Assembly: GCF_027307225.1 (NCBI RefSeq)
Contig: NZ_DAHUXJ010000145.1
Location: forward strand, 1-53,342
Reading direction: 5' to 3'
From: Bradyrhizobium sp.
GTDB taxonomy: Bacteria > Pseudomonadota > Alphaproteobacteria > Rhizobiales > Xanthobacteraceae
Length of the DNA stretch: 53,342 nucleotides
A model generated the notes under the pieces. That model ran no database searches. It had not been told where the DNA came from and worked only from the letters and a program-made list of their open reading frames with translations. Below, piece after piece: positions 33,864 through 42,052 of this stretch (positions within the stretch are counted from its first letter, which is position 1; each line of letters begins with the position of its first letter). Made by a program: the position numbers and the translations under genes.

Positions 33864-35150
33864 ATGGCCGACGAAATCTTCGCCCTCTCTCCCATCGCCG
33901 CTCGTCCGGTCCAGCCGAGCGAGCAGGATTATGACGCCATCAAAGAGGCGTTCATGGAGACATCGCGGGGGCGCTGGTTTCTCGGCGAATACGCCAAGCG
34001 CAACCGCAACGCCGACACCAAAATGGTGCTCGACGCCGTGGCGCGGATCGAGGACACGATCGCGGCGCAGAAAAAGCCGGTGCGCGATCCCCTGCTGGAC
34101 GAGGCGCTGGCATCGTTCCGCGTGGCGCTCGCAGAGGCGCGAGACGCTGCCAATGCGGCCGTTGACGGCCTGGGGATCGAGCAAAATCTGGTCCCGGTGC
34201 GCAAGGGCGCCCGCGTTATCCGGGAAATTGCCTGGCGCTTGCGTGAAATCGGCGCCGACGGACGGATTTGCGACCTGATCGACTCCCAGGTTGCAGCCAT
34301 TGAGGATGCGGCCGCCAAGCTAAACCCTTCCGGCCTTGCGGATACGCTGGTCGAGGCCTTCGATCGGATCGAGGGCAAGATCGCCTCGTTCGACGCCAGC
34401 GACGCCGCGCCTGCTGCAAGCGCGCCCATGGCCGGAGCGCCGGCGCCGGAAGAGACGGAAGTCGAACCGGTCGCCGAGACCGAGGCCGAAACTGCGGCGC
34501 AGGCCGAGGCTCAAGCACCGGCCGTGATGAAGGTCGCGCAACCGGCCGAACCCGATGCGACGATTAAGGCCGCTGCCGTCGCGGGCGACGCGCCAGGCGA
34601 GACCGAAGCCAAAACTGAGACCGATATCGAAACAGTGTCTGAAGCGGCGCACGAACCGAACGACGCCTTCGACGCCGGCGATGAAGCCCTGCTCGATATG
34701 GTGGCGCTTGAAATGGCCGCGCCCGACACCGACGAGGCCTACGAGCCCAAGCTCGAAGATCTCAGGACTGATGAGGAAGCCGCGCTTCAGGTCCATGAAC
34801 GTGAGGTTCAAGCGCTTCAGGTCGGGGAACCTCCAGCCGAAAAGCCCGAAGCCGAAATGGTCCGCGAAGGCGCGGCGTCCTGGGAGATCGACGTCTCCTT
34901 TGGATCGGACGCCGGCAACGCGGCGGGGGAGCCCGCCGTGGCCACGGCACAGCCCGCGGCCACACCGCTTCAGCCAGAAGCTGAACCGCAGCGGGAGCCT
35001 GCACACACGCCCACACCGTCACTCCCGCCGTCCCTTGGCTCGAGCCTGATCGCCAACGGCATCGTGTCGCGCCCCCGGACCTCGGGGCCCGACCCGCTGG
35101 CACCGATCCGGCGCATGAGCCAGAACGAGAAGATCGCGTTCTTCTCTTAG
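33864..35150 (+). CDS. Acidic hypothetical protein with conserved N-terminal helix
   Basis: A 428-residue protein of unknown function. Residues 1-140 are helical and conserved-looking (YDAIKEAFMETSRGRWFLGE, then YAKRNRNADTKMVLDAVARI). The middle, about 180-400, is a low-complexity Glu/Ala/Pro region, probably disordered. The last residues PLAPIRRMSQNEKIAFFS look like a conserved peptide. The N-terminal pattern recalls alphaproteobacterial CheZ-like proteins, but I cannot confirm that. The ATG at 33864 is chosen because upstream codons come from a palindromic repeat. Confidence 0.75.
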   Translation: MADEIFALSPIAARPVQPSEQDYDAIKEAFMETSRGRWFLGEYAKRNRNADTKMVLDAVARIEDTIAAQKKPVRDPLLDEALASFRVALAEARDAANAAVDGLGIEQNLVPVRKGARVIREIAWRLREIGADGRICDLIDSQVAAIEDAAAKLNPSGLADTLVEAFDRIEGKIASFDASDAAPAASAPMAGAPAPEETEVEPVAETEAETAAQAEAQAPAVMKVAQPAEPDATIKAAAVAGDAPGETEAKTETDIETVSEAAHEPNDAFDAGDEALLDMVALEMAAPDTDEAYEPKLEDLRTDEEAALQVHEREVQALQVGEPPAEKPEAEMVREGAASWEIDVSFGSDAGNAAGEPAVATAQPAATPLQPEAEPQREPAHTPTPSLPPSLGSSLIANGIVSRPRTSGPDPLAPIRRMSQNEKIAFFS

Positions 35151-35163
35151 GTTTGGGTGCGCG

Positions 35164-35466
35164 TCACTTCACAGCGAAGTGCGCCATGGTGACACCGCCG
35201 GAGGCATAGTTGGGCACGTCGCCTGCGACCGCCTGGCCTTCCTTCGAGCCGAGTCCGTTCATCAACGCCGCCTCGCTGTCGAAGTCGGCCTCGAAGATGC
35301 AGAAATACGGCGCCTTGCCGGGACCAAGCGCCTTCACATCGAAGGAATAACGCGCGTTCTTGATGCCGGGGATCTTGTTCGCGAGCGGCACGTGCGTCTC
35401 AACGTAGTACTTCTTGAAATGCGCGGGGTCCTTGGGTTCGTTGTAGAGCACGAGCAGCCTGTGCAT
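35164..35466 (-). CDS. EthD family protein
   Basis: A 100-residue dimeric alpha-beta barrel protein of the EthD family: MHRLLVLYNEPKDPAHFKKY, YYVETHVPLANKIPG, and GVTMAHFAVK at the end. EthD was first seen in ether-degradation clusters; most members have no assigned reaction. GGGAGG lies 7 bases upstream of the ATG. It converges on the acidic hypothetical gene. Confidence 0.9.
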   Translation of the reverse strand: MHRLLVLYNEPKDPAHFKKYYVETHVPLANKIPGIKNARYSFDVKALGPGKAPYFCIFEADFDSEAALMNGLGSKEGQAVAGDVPNYASGGVTMAHFAVK

Positions 35467-35578
35467 GAAAATTCCTCCCGATCTGTTTTGGTTCTTTCGC
35501 TTCTCTTCAAGGCGAAGGCTGCAACGATAGCAGATCGATTGCCGTTCGGGCAGCCTATTGCCGGTGGGCAGCCGCCCT

Positions 35579-36568
35579 TCAGGCGATCAGGCGCGCATAC
35601 AGGTCCGCGTCCACATTGCCGCCGGACAGCACAATGACCACATTTTTGCCGCGCGCGTCGATACGGCCGGCGAGAAGAGCGGCAAGGCCAACCACCCCGC
35701 CAGGCTCGACCACGAGCTTGAGCTCGCGGTAGGCAAAGGCCACGGCGGCAGCGACTTCGGCGTCCGATGCCGTGACGCCCCTGGCGAGCAATTTGCCATT
35801 GATGGCAAAGGTGATCTCGCCGGGGATCGCCGCCATCAGCGCATCGCAGATGCTGCGGCCTTCCGCCTTGTGGGCCTCGCGCCTGCCGGCGCGCAGCGAG
35901 CGGGCATGATCGTCGAAATATTCGGGCTCGGCCGACATCACCATGGCTTGCGGAAAACGCGCCTTGACGGCTGTCGCCACACCAGCAATGAGGCCGCCGC
36001 CGGAAACCGGCGCCACCACGATGTCGGGCGCGATGCCGAGTGCCGCGAGATCCTCGCAGATTTCCCGCCCCACCGTGCCCTGCCCCGCGATCACCTTGGG
36101 ATCGTCGTAAGGCGGCACCAGCGTCGCGCCGCGCTTGCCGGCAATCTCCCGCGCAATCGCTTCGCGATCGTCGCGGTCGCGATCGTAAAGCACGACTTCG
36201 GCGCCGTAGGATTTGGTGCGTTCGCGTTTCGACTGTGGCGAGTCGGCCGGCATCACGATGGTGGCGGGCATGTTGAGAATCCTGGCCGCCGCGGCCACGC
36301 CCTGCGCGTGATTGCCGGAGGAAAACGCCACCACGCCGCCCTGGCGGGCGTTTTGCGGGATCGACGACAGTTTGTTGAAGGCGCCGCGGAATTTGAACGA
36401 GCCCGTGCGTTGCAGGACTTCGGGCTTGAGAAAAACTTTGGCGCCGATGCGATCGCAAAGAACGGGCGGCGACCACAGCGGCGTGCGAACCGCAAACGGC
36501 GCAATCACGTTTGCGGCGGCATCGACGTCGGCGGAACTCACGGGCATGTGGGAGAGAGGCTCGTTCAT
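35579..36568 (-). CDS. Threonine/serine dehydratase (PLP fold type II)
   Basis: A 329-residue PLP enzyme of the threonine ammonia-lyase family, converting threonine or serine to an oxo acid and ammonia. The Schiff-base lysine is in GSFKFRGAFNKL, the Ser/Asn loop in FSSGNHAQGVAAA, and the phosphate loop in APVSGGGLIAGVA. There is no C-terminal ACT regulatory domain, so it is of the catabolic or short type. The ATG at 36568 has no strong ribosome site; 36547 is an alternative. Confidence 0.9.
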   Translation of the reverse strand: MNEPLSHMPVSSADVDAAANVIAPFAVRTPLWSPPVLCDRIGAKVFLKPEVLQRTGSFKFRGAFNKLSSIPQNARQGGVVAFSSGNHAQGVAAAARILNMPATIVMPADSPQSKRERTKSYGAEVVLYDRDRDDREAIAREIAGKRGATLVPPYDDPKVIAGQGTVGREICEDLAALGIAPDIVVAPVSGGGLIAGVATAVKARFPQAMVMSAEPEYFDDHARSLRAGRREAHKAEGRSICDALMAAIPGEITFAINGKLLARGVTASDAEVAAAVAFAYRELKLVVEPGGVVGLAALLAGRIDARGKNVVIVLSGGNVDADLYARLIA

Positions 36569-36633
36569 GAGCGGGATTAAACGCCTCTCGCGCCAGGACG
36601 GCAAGGGCGCGGCGGGCCTTCTCTCAGACCGCG

Positions 36634-37437
36634 TTACGCCGCTGCGCGGGCCGTGACCGCGGGAACAGGAGCGACCCGAAGCGCGGGATCGCTCCAGTTG
36701 ATGATTTCGAAGCGGCCGTCTTCGTGCTCGACGAGCGCGGTGCAGCTTTCCACCCAGTCGCCGCAATTCATGTAGCGAATGCCGTGGTAGCTCTCGCGGA
36801 TGAGGGCATAGTGGATATGGCCACAGATCACGCCATCGGCGCCGTGACGCCGTGCTTCGGCGGCGAGCGCCGTCTCGAACGCCCCGATATAGTTCACCGC
36901 GTTCTTGACCTTCTGCTTCGCCCACTGCGACAGCGACCAATAGGGAACGCCGAACGCACGTCGGAAGAAATTGACCAAGCGATTCATTTGAATCGCAAAA
37001 TCATAGGCGCGATCGCCGAGATGGGCGAGCCAGCGCGCGTTCTGCACCACGAGATCGAAAATGTCGCCGTGGATGACGAGATAGCGCTTCCCATCGACCC
37101 CGGCGTGAAGCGCATTCTCGACCACATCGATGCCGCCGAAATGCGTGCCGTAATAGTTCCGCAGGAATTCGTCGTGATTGCCGGGGATATAGATGACCTT
37201 GGCGCCCTTGCGCGCCTTGCGCAGCATCTTTTGCACGAAGTCGTTATGCGATTGCGGCCAGTGCCAGCTCGACTTCAGCGCCCAGCCGTCGACGATGTCG
37301 CCGACGAGATAGATCGTATCGGCGTCATGGACACGGAGAAAATCGAGCAGCTTATCGGCTTGCGAGCCTCGCGCCCCGAGATGCACGTCGGAGATAAACA
37401 GGGTGCGAAAACGCCGCTCCGGCTGCTCTTCACTCAT
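36634..37437 (-). CDS. Metallophosphoesterase (UDP-2,3-diacylglucosamine hydrolase-like)
   Basis: A 267-residue calcineurin-type phosphoesterase. Metal-binding motifs are FISDVHLGA, LVGDIVDGW, IPGNHDEFL, VIHGDIFD and ICGHIHYA. NCBI-type annotation of close relatives is UDP-2,3-diacylglucosamine diphosphatase (LpxH-like), a lipid A step, but the true substrate is unproven. The start codon is part of a 17-bp tandem duplication that also creates a six-codon upstream frame overlapping the ATG. Confidence 0.88.
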   Translation of the reverse strand: MSEEQPERRFRTLFISDVHLGARGSQADKLLDFLRVHDADTIYLVGDIVDGWALKSSWHWPQSHNDFVQKMLRKARKGAKVIYIPGNHDEFLRNYYGTHFGGIDVVENALHAGVDGKRYLVIHGDIFDLVVQNARWLAHLGDRAYDFAIQMNRLVNFFRRAFGVPYWSLSQWAKQKVKNAVNYIGAFETALAAEARRHGADGVICGHIHYALIRESYHGIRYMNCGDWVESCTALVEHEDGRFEIINWSDPALRVAPVPAVTARAAA

Positions 37438-37464
37438 CGAGTCACTTCACTCATCGAGTCACTT
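37431..37464 (-). repeat. 17-bp tandem duplication over a start codon
   Basis: CACTCATCGAGTCACTT occurs twice in direct succession (37431-37447, 37448-37464). On the minus strand the upstream copy gives ATG at 37454 and the frame MSEVTR, whose TGA overlaps the gene's ATG (ATGA). Confidence 0.9.
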
Positions 37465-37769
37465 CCCATGCGCGGCTAGCAGATTCCGATGACACTTCCA
37501 TGACTGGCGCACCCGCGCTTACGTCACGAATCGAACGCCGCCTGTTACGACCCGCGATAACAGCCGCCTGCGACAATCCGGCGACATCATTTTCCGCCAG
37601 CAAAGTTCCAGGGCAGGAACGTTAAGTGGTTAACGCGTGTTTCGCGGCATTGTGTAGATAACTTGTAAACGTTCCGACGTGAATTGTCGGTGCGCGTTTC
37701 ATCAAGGGCTGGACGGCGGAGCGAGATGCGTCCGAAGTTGCTCTGTTATTTCCTTCATGGCGCATCGTG
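37465..37769. other. Intergenic, no gene seen
   Basis: The 305-base divergent spacer contains GTTAAGTGGTTAAC (37622-37635), a small inverted repeat, and AT-rich stretches that suit promoters. No coding frame with a ribosome site was found. Confidence 0.55.
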
Positions 37770-38387
37770 ATGACGAGACCAGCAATCCTAGCCTTTGCAA
37801 TATTGATTGCGTTCAGCCAGGCGGCCACAGCAGGCGTGCCGTTGTTTGGTCATGTCTCCTGCGCCATGGTTCGCTTCTATGTTGCCCGGTACTCAGCAGT
37901 AGCGGCAGAAAAGTGGGCACGAAGTCACGGGGCCAGCGATAGCGAAATCGAAACGGCACGTCATTGTCTGCATATCGAGACTGCAAGCTTGGCTGCGAAG
38001 TCCCAAGTGCCTGCCCCTGTAACTGAGCAGGAGCGCGACCGGCACGAACCAGCCAAATCCGATTCAGGTCAGGACACGCTGCATGCCGTACCCGATCAAG
38101 GTCAGCACGCCGCCCCCGAGCAGGTCGATCAAGCGACGGGGATTCAAGACCCGATCCGCCCAAAGGACGTCGAGAATGGTTCTTCCGGACATGTGAGCAT
38201 TGCAATCAAGGAGCTTGCTCCCGCCGATGCAAAGACTCCCGCATTGCCTCCACGCCATATTGCAGCGATACATCGCGCCGGTGTGGCGATGGGCCATGGA
38301 TCATGGTTCAAACGACTGTGGGATCACCTGACTAGCCGGCGTCAATTCCGTGTCGCCTTTTTGCATCTCCAGGGAGGCCGACGATAA
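37770..38387 (+). CDS. Exported hypothetical protein
   Basis: A 205-residue protein with a signal peptide (MTRPAILAFAILIAFSQAAT, cut after TAG or earlier). The start of the mature part, GHVSCAMVRFYVARYSAVAA followed by EKWARSHGASDSEIETARHC, forms a small helical domain with two cysteines. The rest is polar and low in structure. The family is not recognised. GC and codon use look lower and less regular than in nearby core genes. Confidence 0.7.
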   Translation: MTRPAILAFAILIAFSQAATAGVPLFGHVSCAMVRFYVARYSAVAAEKWARSHGASDSEIETARHCLHIETASLAAKSQVPAPVTEQERDRHEPAKSDSGQDTLHAVPDQGQHAAPEQVDQATGIQDPIRPKDVENGSSGHVSIAIKELAPADAKTPALPPRHIAAIHRAGVAMGHGSWFKRLWDHLTSRRQFRVAFLHLQGGRR

Positions 38388-38579
38388 ACGTGACAATCAC
38401 TCCGATCGGAATGCACGTTCAATCGAACTCATGAAATTGCCTGAGGCCGTCGAGCGGGAAATCTGATGCGCACGCGCTTCACGAGCCGGTCCTGCTCGAA
38501 GCGCCGTGCGGGTCCGTTTTGATTCAAACCGCAAAATCAGGTTTGGCTTTCGGTCAATCCTGACGTCTCGGCAAATTTC
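38388..38579. other. Intergenic, no feature seen
   Basis: Nothing convincing is visible between the exported protein and the small gene that follows. The sequence has neither a T-rich stem nor a repeat arm. Confidence 0.5.
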
Positions 38580-38663
38580 CTACCAATGGCCTCTACGACG
38601 ACCCCAGTATCCGCCGCCGCCAAACAACAACACCAAAACGATGATAATGAGGATCAATTCCAT
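38580..38663 (-). CDS. 27-residue small membrane protein
   Basis: A tiny gene encoding MELILIIIVLVLLFGGGGYW followed by GRRRGHW. One hydrophobic helix is followed by a glycine run and a basic, aromatic tail. This composition resembles small DUF3309-type and similar rhizobial membrane peptides. GGAG lies eight bases upstream of the ATG. The function is unknown. Confidence 0.7.
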   Translation of the reverse strand: MELILIIIVLVLLFGGGGYWGRRRGHW

Positions 38664-38846
38664 AAGAAATCTCCATGGGTGATCATGACTTCCAAAGGGA
38701 ACTGCCCGTCTCTAAGTAAGTTCCGTCGCTCAGGATGAAGTCACAAGATGGCTTCCGCCCGTAGCCTGATGGCCGGACAGCACCCGCGCTGCCGGGAAGA
38801 CAGGCTCCAAACCTGATCCTTCGAGACGCATCAGTCGTTGAAGCTC

Positions 38847-38933
38847 TCATGTACGAGCTGCGATCTGCGAAGTTTCGACGTGGCTTATTTGTTTTTCGCG
38901 GCTGAATTTTTGGAACCGCTGGCTGTTCGTCAT
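38847..38933 (-). CDS. Possible 28-residue small protein
   Basis: The frame MTNSQRFQKFSREKQISHVE to SQIAART has an excellent AGGAG five bases before the ATG. The AG of that site is the end of the CTAG of the adjacent F hairpin. The peptide is polar and unrecognised; it may be chance. Confidence 0.3.
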   Translation of the reverse strand: MTNSQRFQKFSREKQISHVETSQIAART

Positions 38934-38941
38934 CTTGTCTC

Positions 38942-39155
38942 CTAGTGGAGTGGATTTGACATTCGCTATCCACCTGGCCGCAAGTCCCGAATACGAATGT
39001 CAAATCCAAAACTCCACTAGAAACTTATATCTGCTAGTGGTCCTTCTAATTCTAACATTCGCAAAAGCGGCCGCTGAGAAGGGATGCGAATGTTAGAATT
39101 GGACCACTAGTGCGGCGCCCGCAATAGCTTGCGAGCTTCGGAATCGGAGCTCTAG
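38942..39155. repeat. Composite F+C plus remnant B/D
   Basis: Type F 38942-39020, spacer AAACTTATATCTG, type C 39034-39110. Sharing its last CTAG, a remnant follows (39107-39155): a B left tip CTAGTGCGGC fused to a right D arm GCGAGCTTCGGAATCGGAG ending CTCTAG. The remnant is the reverse-orientation equivalent of the chimera at 22045. Confidence 0.9.
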
Positions 39156-39189
39156 TAGATTTAGCCAACCCAATTTTTGGAGGTAGACG

Positions 39190-39465
39190 ATGCGTAAATT
39201 CTTGATTGCGACCGCGATAACCGCGCTCATGTGCGGCTCGGCACTCGCCCAGAACACGAATGCGGGCGGAATGAATAGAGCCGGAATGTCCAACTCCATG
39301 AACTCAAATGCCGAGATGATGCGGCACCATAACGAGATGATGCGGCACCATAAAATGAAGCATCACATGACGAAAACGAACACGATGAAAAATGGTATGG
39401 GCAACGACATGAACCACGGAATGATGAACAACAACGGCATGATGAAAAACGACAAGAAGATGTAG
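39190..39465 (+). CDS. Secreted Met/His-rich peptide, probable metal binder
   Basis: A 91-residue protein: signal peptide MRKFLIATAITALMCGSALA, then about 70 residues with some 18 Met, 7 His and many Asn/Lys (EMMRHHNEMMRHHKMKHHM). Methionine and histidine clusters of this kind bind Cu(I), Cu(II) or Ag in the periplasm; that role is inference. Two 21-bp tandem copies (39313-39354) encode MMRHHNE and MMRHHK. GGAGG lies seven bases before the ATG. A terminator follows. Pentapeptide MXKDX-repeat proteins are a similar family. Confidence 0.8.
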   Translation: MRKFLIATAITALMCGSALAQNTNAGGMNRAGMSNSMNSNAEMMRHHNEMMRHHKMKHHMTKTNTMKNGMGNDMNHGMMNNNGMMKNDKKM

Positions 39466-39545
39466 TCCTGTCGCCTGAACGAAAGATTTAGCCAGTATGA
39501 GAGGCACGGGCCTGCGGTGTCCCCTCCTTTGGCAGGCTTGGGTAG

Positions 39546-39577
39546 CGGCTCCGGCACTCCAGCGCCGGAGCCGTTTT
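39546..39577 (+). terminator. Rho-independent terminator
   Basis: CGGCTCCGGC and GCCGGAGCCG form a perfect 10-bp stem with an 8-base loop, followed by TTTTCC. It lies 80 bases past the Met/His-rich gene. Confidence 0.85.
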
Positions 39578-39857
39578 CCTGTTTCGGTGGCTCAGCGAGT
39601 GATGGCGTGATCTTCCGCGCAAGGATTGACGGCCGATCGTCGGTATCGACGGGTGGTGCCGTCATGGAAGGCTCGACCGGACAGCATTTCGCGGTCGAAG
39701 TTCGCAATGATATCGGACGAGTGGCTGCGACTGCGCGCCCGCAAAGGTCGAACCGTCGCATGTGATCGGCGAAATGTCTCGAGACCGTTCCTCAGCCGAG
39801 CCGCATCCACGAGGCGGATTGTTGCCGCTCCATCGATGCGAACGCGGGGCGTGCGGG
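39578..39857. other. Intergenic, no gene seen
   Basis: No frame here has a ribosome site or recognisable product, and no repeat arm of the CTAG family is present. Confidence 0.5.
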
Positions 39858-40046
39858 CTATCGCCGCTTCTTGCGGCGCCGTTCGGATTCGGCGGCCTCT
39901 CGCGCCAGCCGCTCCGACTTTAGCCGTTCACGATTGTCGTCGAATGCCTTTTGCAATTTGGCATATTCGCTCAATTCTACCTCTGCCGGCTTGAACACCC
40001 GGTTGGCTTCGAGCTCCAGCCGGGTCGATGACGCATGCTGACGCAT
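39858..40046 (-). CDS. Small basic hypothetical protein
   Basis: A 62-residue charged helical protein, MRQHASSTRLELEANRVFKP ... YAKLQKAFDDNRERLKSERL, ending RRRKKRR. An AAGGAGG lies five bases before the ATG, so translation is likely. No family is recognised; the Lys/Arg tail could bind nucleic acid. An A+B hairpin element lies just upstream. Confidence 0.75.
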   Translation of the reverse strand: MRQHASSTRLELEANRVFKPAEVELSEYAKLQKAFDDNRERLKSERLAREAAESERRRKKRR

Positions 40047-40072
40047 TTGTTCCTCCTTGCGGATGACAATTC

Positions 40073-40239
40073 CTAGTGCTCCGATTCCGAAGTTCGCACC
40101 ATTTCGCGGCGTCCTCGTTTGCGAACTTCGGAATCAGAGGAGCACTAGCAAATCTTTGATTCTAGTGCGGCTTTGACTTTGAAGTTCCGATGGCGAGTGT
40201 GCGGCACGACTGATCGGAACTTCAAAGTCGCCGCACTAG
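40073..40239. repeat. Composite hairpin repeat A+B
   Basis: Type A 40073-40148, spacer CAAATCTTTGATT, type B 40162-40239. The B arms carry GACTTTGAAGTTCCGAT and ATCGGAACTTCAAAGTC, differing from other B copies by paired changes that keep complementarity. 40240-40447 holds nothing further that I can identify. Confidence 0.93.
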
Positions 40240-40447
40240 CCTGCCCCACGCGATCCGGGATTGATCTCTCACGCAGCAAAACTGCGACACCTTCGTTGAT
40301 CACGCTATTGGAGCGGCATCCGGGCGGCTGCTATGGACCGCCACTGACAATATGAAGAAACAATCTGACCGCGCGCATTCCGTTCCAGGGTTGGGTCTAT
40401 TGAGACGCCGTTAACTGACGACCCTCAACCCGCTGGCTGAACCGAAA

Positions 40448-40600
40448 TTATGAGCGAATTGCCTTCTTGCGTTTCCGCGTCGCAGCGCCGGGTAATGTCG
40501 AGGGGACACTCGCCGCCTGCGCCGCACTAGCTTCCCTGAGCGCCCGCAGGCGCGCCATGTTCTTGCGGACAGCAATGCCTTTTTGTTCGATGTCAGCCAT
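40448..40600 (-). CDS. 50-residue basic small protein
   Basis: The frame MADIEQKGIAVRKNMARLRA to ATRKRKKAIRS is a plausible small gene: charged helix, Ala-rich middle and basic tail. AGAAGG lies nine bases before the ATG. It resembles small rhizobial proteins with an ARLRALR core, but no function is known. A longer frame in another phase overlaps it and is judged a shadow. Confidence 0.6.
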   Translation of the reverse strand: MADIEQKGIAVRKNMARLRALREASAAQAASVPSTLPGAATRKRKKAIRS

Positions 40601-40679
40601 CGCTCGCACGCCTTCTTCCTGCGCCAGGTGCCGGCGGTTGGCGCGCGCAAGGGTTTCGGCGGATGGTTCAGTGGATTTT

Positions 40680-40845
40680 CTAGAGCTCCGATTCCGAAGT
40701 TCGCAAGCTATTGCGGCCCCTCTGATGCGAACTTCGGAATCAAAGGAGCTCTAGCAAACATAGGTCTTCAGTGCGGCTTTTGAATTTGAAGTTCCTATAA
40801 CGAACGCACGGAAAAACTGATAGGAACTTCAAATTCGCCGCACTG
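40680..40845. repeat. Composite hairpin repeat D+B
   Basis: Type D 40680-40754 (CTAGAGCTCC ... GGAGCTCTAG), spacer CAAACATAGGTCTT, type B 40769-40845 with outer ends CAGTGCGG and CCGCACTG, so CTAG has become CAGT/ACTG at these edges. The reversed form occurs at 41830-41995 and 53216-53342. Confidence 0.93.
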
Positions 40846-40882
40846 CCCGCCATCTCTGCCTTTCCGAACAGAAAACGATGAA

Positions 40883-40942
40883 ACCCGCTCAATCGATCGA
40901 CTGAGCGGGTACGCGGTCATTTCAGTACATCCGTGAAATGAC
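40883..40942 (-). terminator. Two hairpins downstream of csp
   Basis: GTCATTTCA/TGAAATGAC (40916-40924, 40934-40942) comes first on the minus strand. Then ACCCGCTCA/TGAGCGGGT (40883-40891, 40902-40910) is followed by TTTC. The second is a likely terminator of the cold-shock gene; the first is a separate perfect 9-bp inverted repeat of unknown use. Confidence 0.65.
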
Positions 40943-40951
40943 GTAATGGGC

Positions 40952-41164
40952 TCAGTCGGCTAGCGAAAGATTTTCCGCGCTTACCTTGCCCCGCATCTTG
41001 TCGGACTTGAGCTCGAACGAAACTTTCTGACCTTCGTTCAGGCCTGGCAAACCTGCCCGCTCGACGGCGCTGACGTGCACGAAAACGTCATTGCTGCCGT
41101 CCTGGGGCTGGATGAAACCAAACCCCTTTACGCTATTGAACCACTTAACAGTACCTACCGGCAT
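40952..41164 (-). CDS. Cold-shock protein (CspA family)
   Basis: A 70-residue single cold-shock domain. RNP1 is KGFGFIQP and RNP2 is VFVHVSAV. It binds single-stranded RNA and DNA and melts RNA structure. GGAG lies eight bases before the ATG. The preceding 190 bases to the response regulator are AT-richer and could form a temperature-sensitive leader, as in many csp genes. Two hairpins follow the stop. Confidence 0.96.
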   Translation of the reverse strand: MPVGTVKWFNSVKGFGFIQPQDGSNDVFVHVSAVERAGLPGLNEGQKVSFELKSDKMRGKVSAENLSLAD

Positions 41165-41358
41165 TTATCTTCTCCAAAGACATCTCGCGTGAGGATCACG
41201 CGATTCCAATCCAACTTGTCGATGTCTTCGGGAAAGGGCCCGCAGGCGCGTTCAAAAAAGCACAGCGGCCAATCGAATATCGTCCATATATAGCTTCAGC
41301 CGCAATAAAGCAAGTAAGAAAGCAAAACTCGTACCACCGAACCGGACGCTATTGGCAT

Positions 41359-41700
41359 TCACCAGATGCCGACCGCCTCCAACAGCTTGTGCGCCCGAAA
41401 CGGCTTCTCGACAAATCGAGCATCCGATGGAAGCTGGCCGCGACCCGGTCGTTTCTTGCCTGACATGACGACGATCTTGATGGGCGGCCAGCGCTCCCGC
41501 ACGGCCTCGGCAAGCATAAGTCCATCCATGGAGCCCGGCATATCGATATCGGTCAGGATCAGGTCGATCGAACGGCTGGCCAGTACAGCGATCGCCCTCT
41601 CCGCGTTGTGGACTGAAACAACTTCATGTCCCGCTTCTTTAAGCCGGGATTCGATGTCCATGAGGATCAGGGGCTCGTCATCGACCGTCAATATTCTCAC
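41359..41700 (-). CDS. Single-domain response regulator (CheY-like)
   Basis: A 113-residue receiver domain without an output domain. The acidic pocket is ILTVDDEPLIL, the phospho-Asp is in LILTDIDMPG, the switch Ser in IVVMSGKK, and the conserved Lys in FVEKPF. The GTG at 41700 has GGAG seven bases upstream and matches the usual domain start; a longer frame runs into unrelated sequence. Partners are not visible here. Confidence 0.88.
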   Translation of the reverse strand: MRILTVDDEPLILMDIESRLKEAGHEVVSVHNAERAIAVLASRSIDLILTDIDMPGSMDGLMLAEAVRERWPPIKIVVMSGKKRPGRGQLPSDARFVEKPFRAHKLLEAVGIW

Positions 41701-41829
41701 GAGCGCTCTCCAGGGCGACGAATAGATTAAGCACCCCCAGCGACATAGGTTCCCGAAATGATTCACCCCAACCCGCTTGCCGGTAACCACAAGCTCGGCG
41801 CTGGAACCTTGCGTTTCCCGAATTAATGT

Positions 41830-41995
41830 TTAGTGCGGCGAATTTGAAGTTCCTATCAGTTTCGCCGTGAGTTCGTCATAGGAACTTCAAATTCAAAGCC
41901 GCACTCAAAGCAATAAGTTGCTAGAGCTCCTTTGATTCCGAAGTTCGCATCGGAGGGGCCGCAATAGCTTGCGAACTTCGGAATCGGAGCTATAG
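41830..41995. repeat. Composite hairpin repeat B+D (reversed D+B)
   Basis: Type B 41830-41906 (TTAGTGCGGCGAATTTGAAG ... AAGCCGCACT), a spacer CAAAGCAATAAGTTG, type D 41921-41995 (CTAGAGCTCC ... GGAGCTATAG). One tip mismatch (CTATAG for CTCTAG). Confidence 0.93.
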
Positions 41996-42031
41996 TCTCT
42001 ATTCGTTCGATTGGCCTTGGGCCTTGCAGAT

Positions 42032-42052
42032 CGGTCCCAGCGACCGTTTTTT
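42032..42052 (+). terminator. Orphan terminator-like stem before rpsU
   Basis: CGGTC CCAGC GACCG followed by six T has terminator form on the plus strand, but no plus-strand gene precedes it. It could end a small RNA or act in the long leader of the S21 gene 224 bases downstream. Confidence 0.5.

Noticed and set aside
38683..39009. A 108-residue minus-strand frame starting in a type F repeat
   Set aside because: Its first 25 residues are repeat translation and the remainder has no domain or ribosome site; a shorter frame in another phase has the better start.
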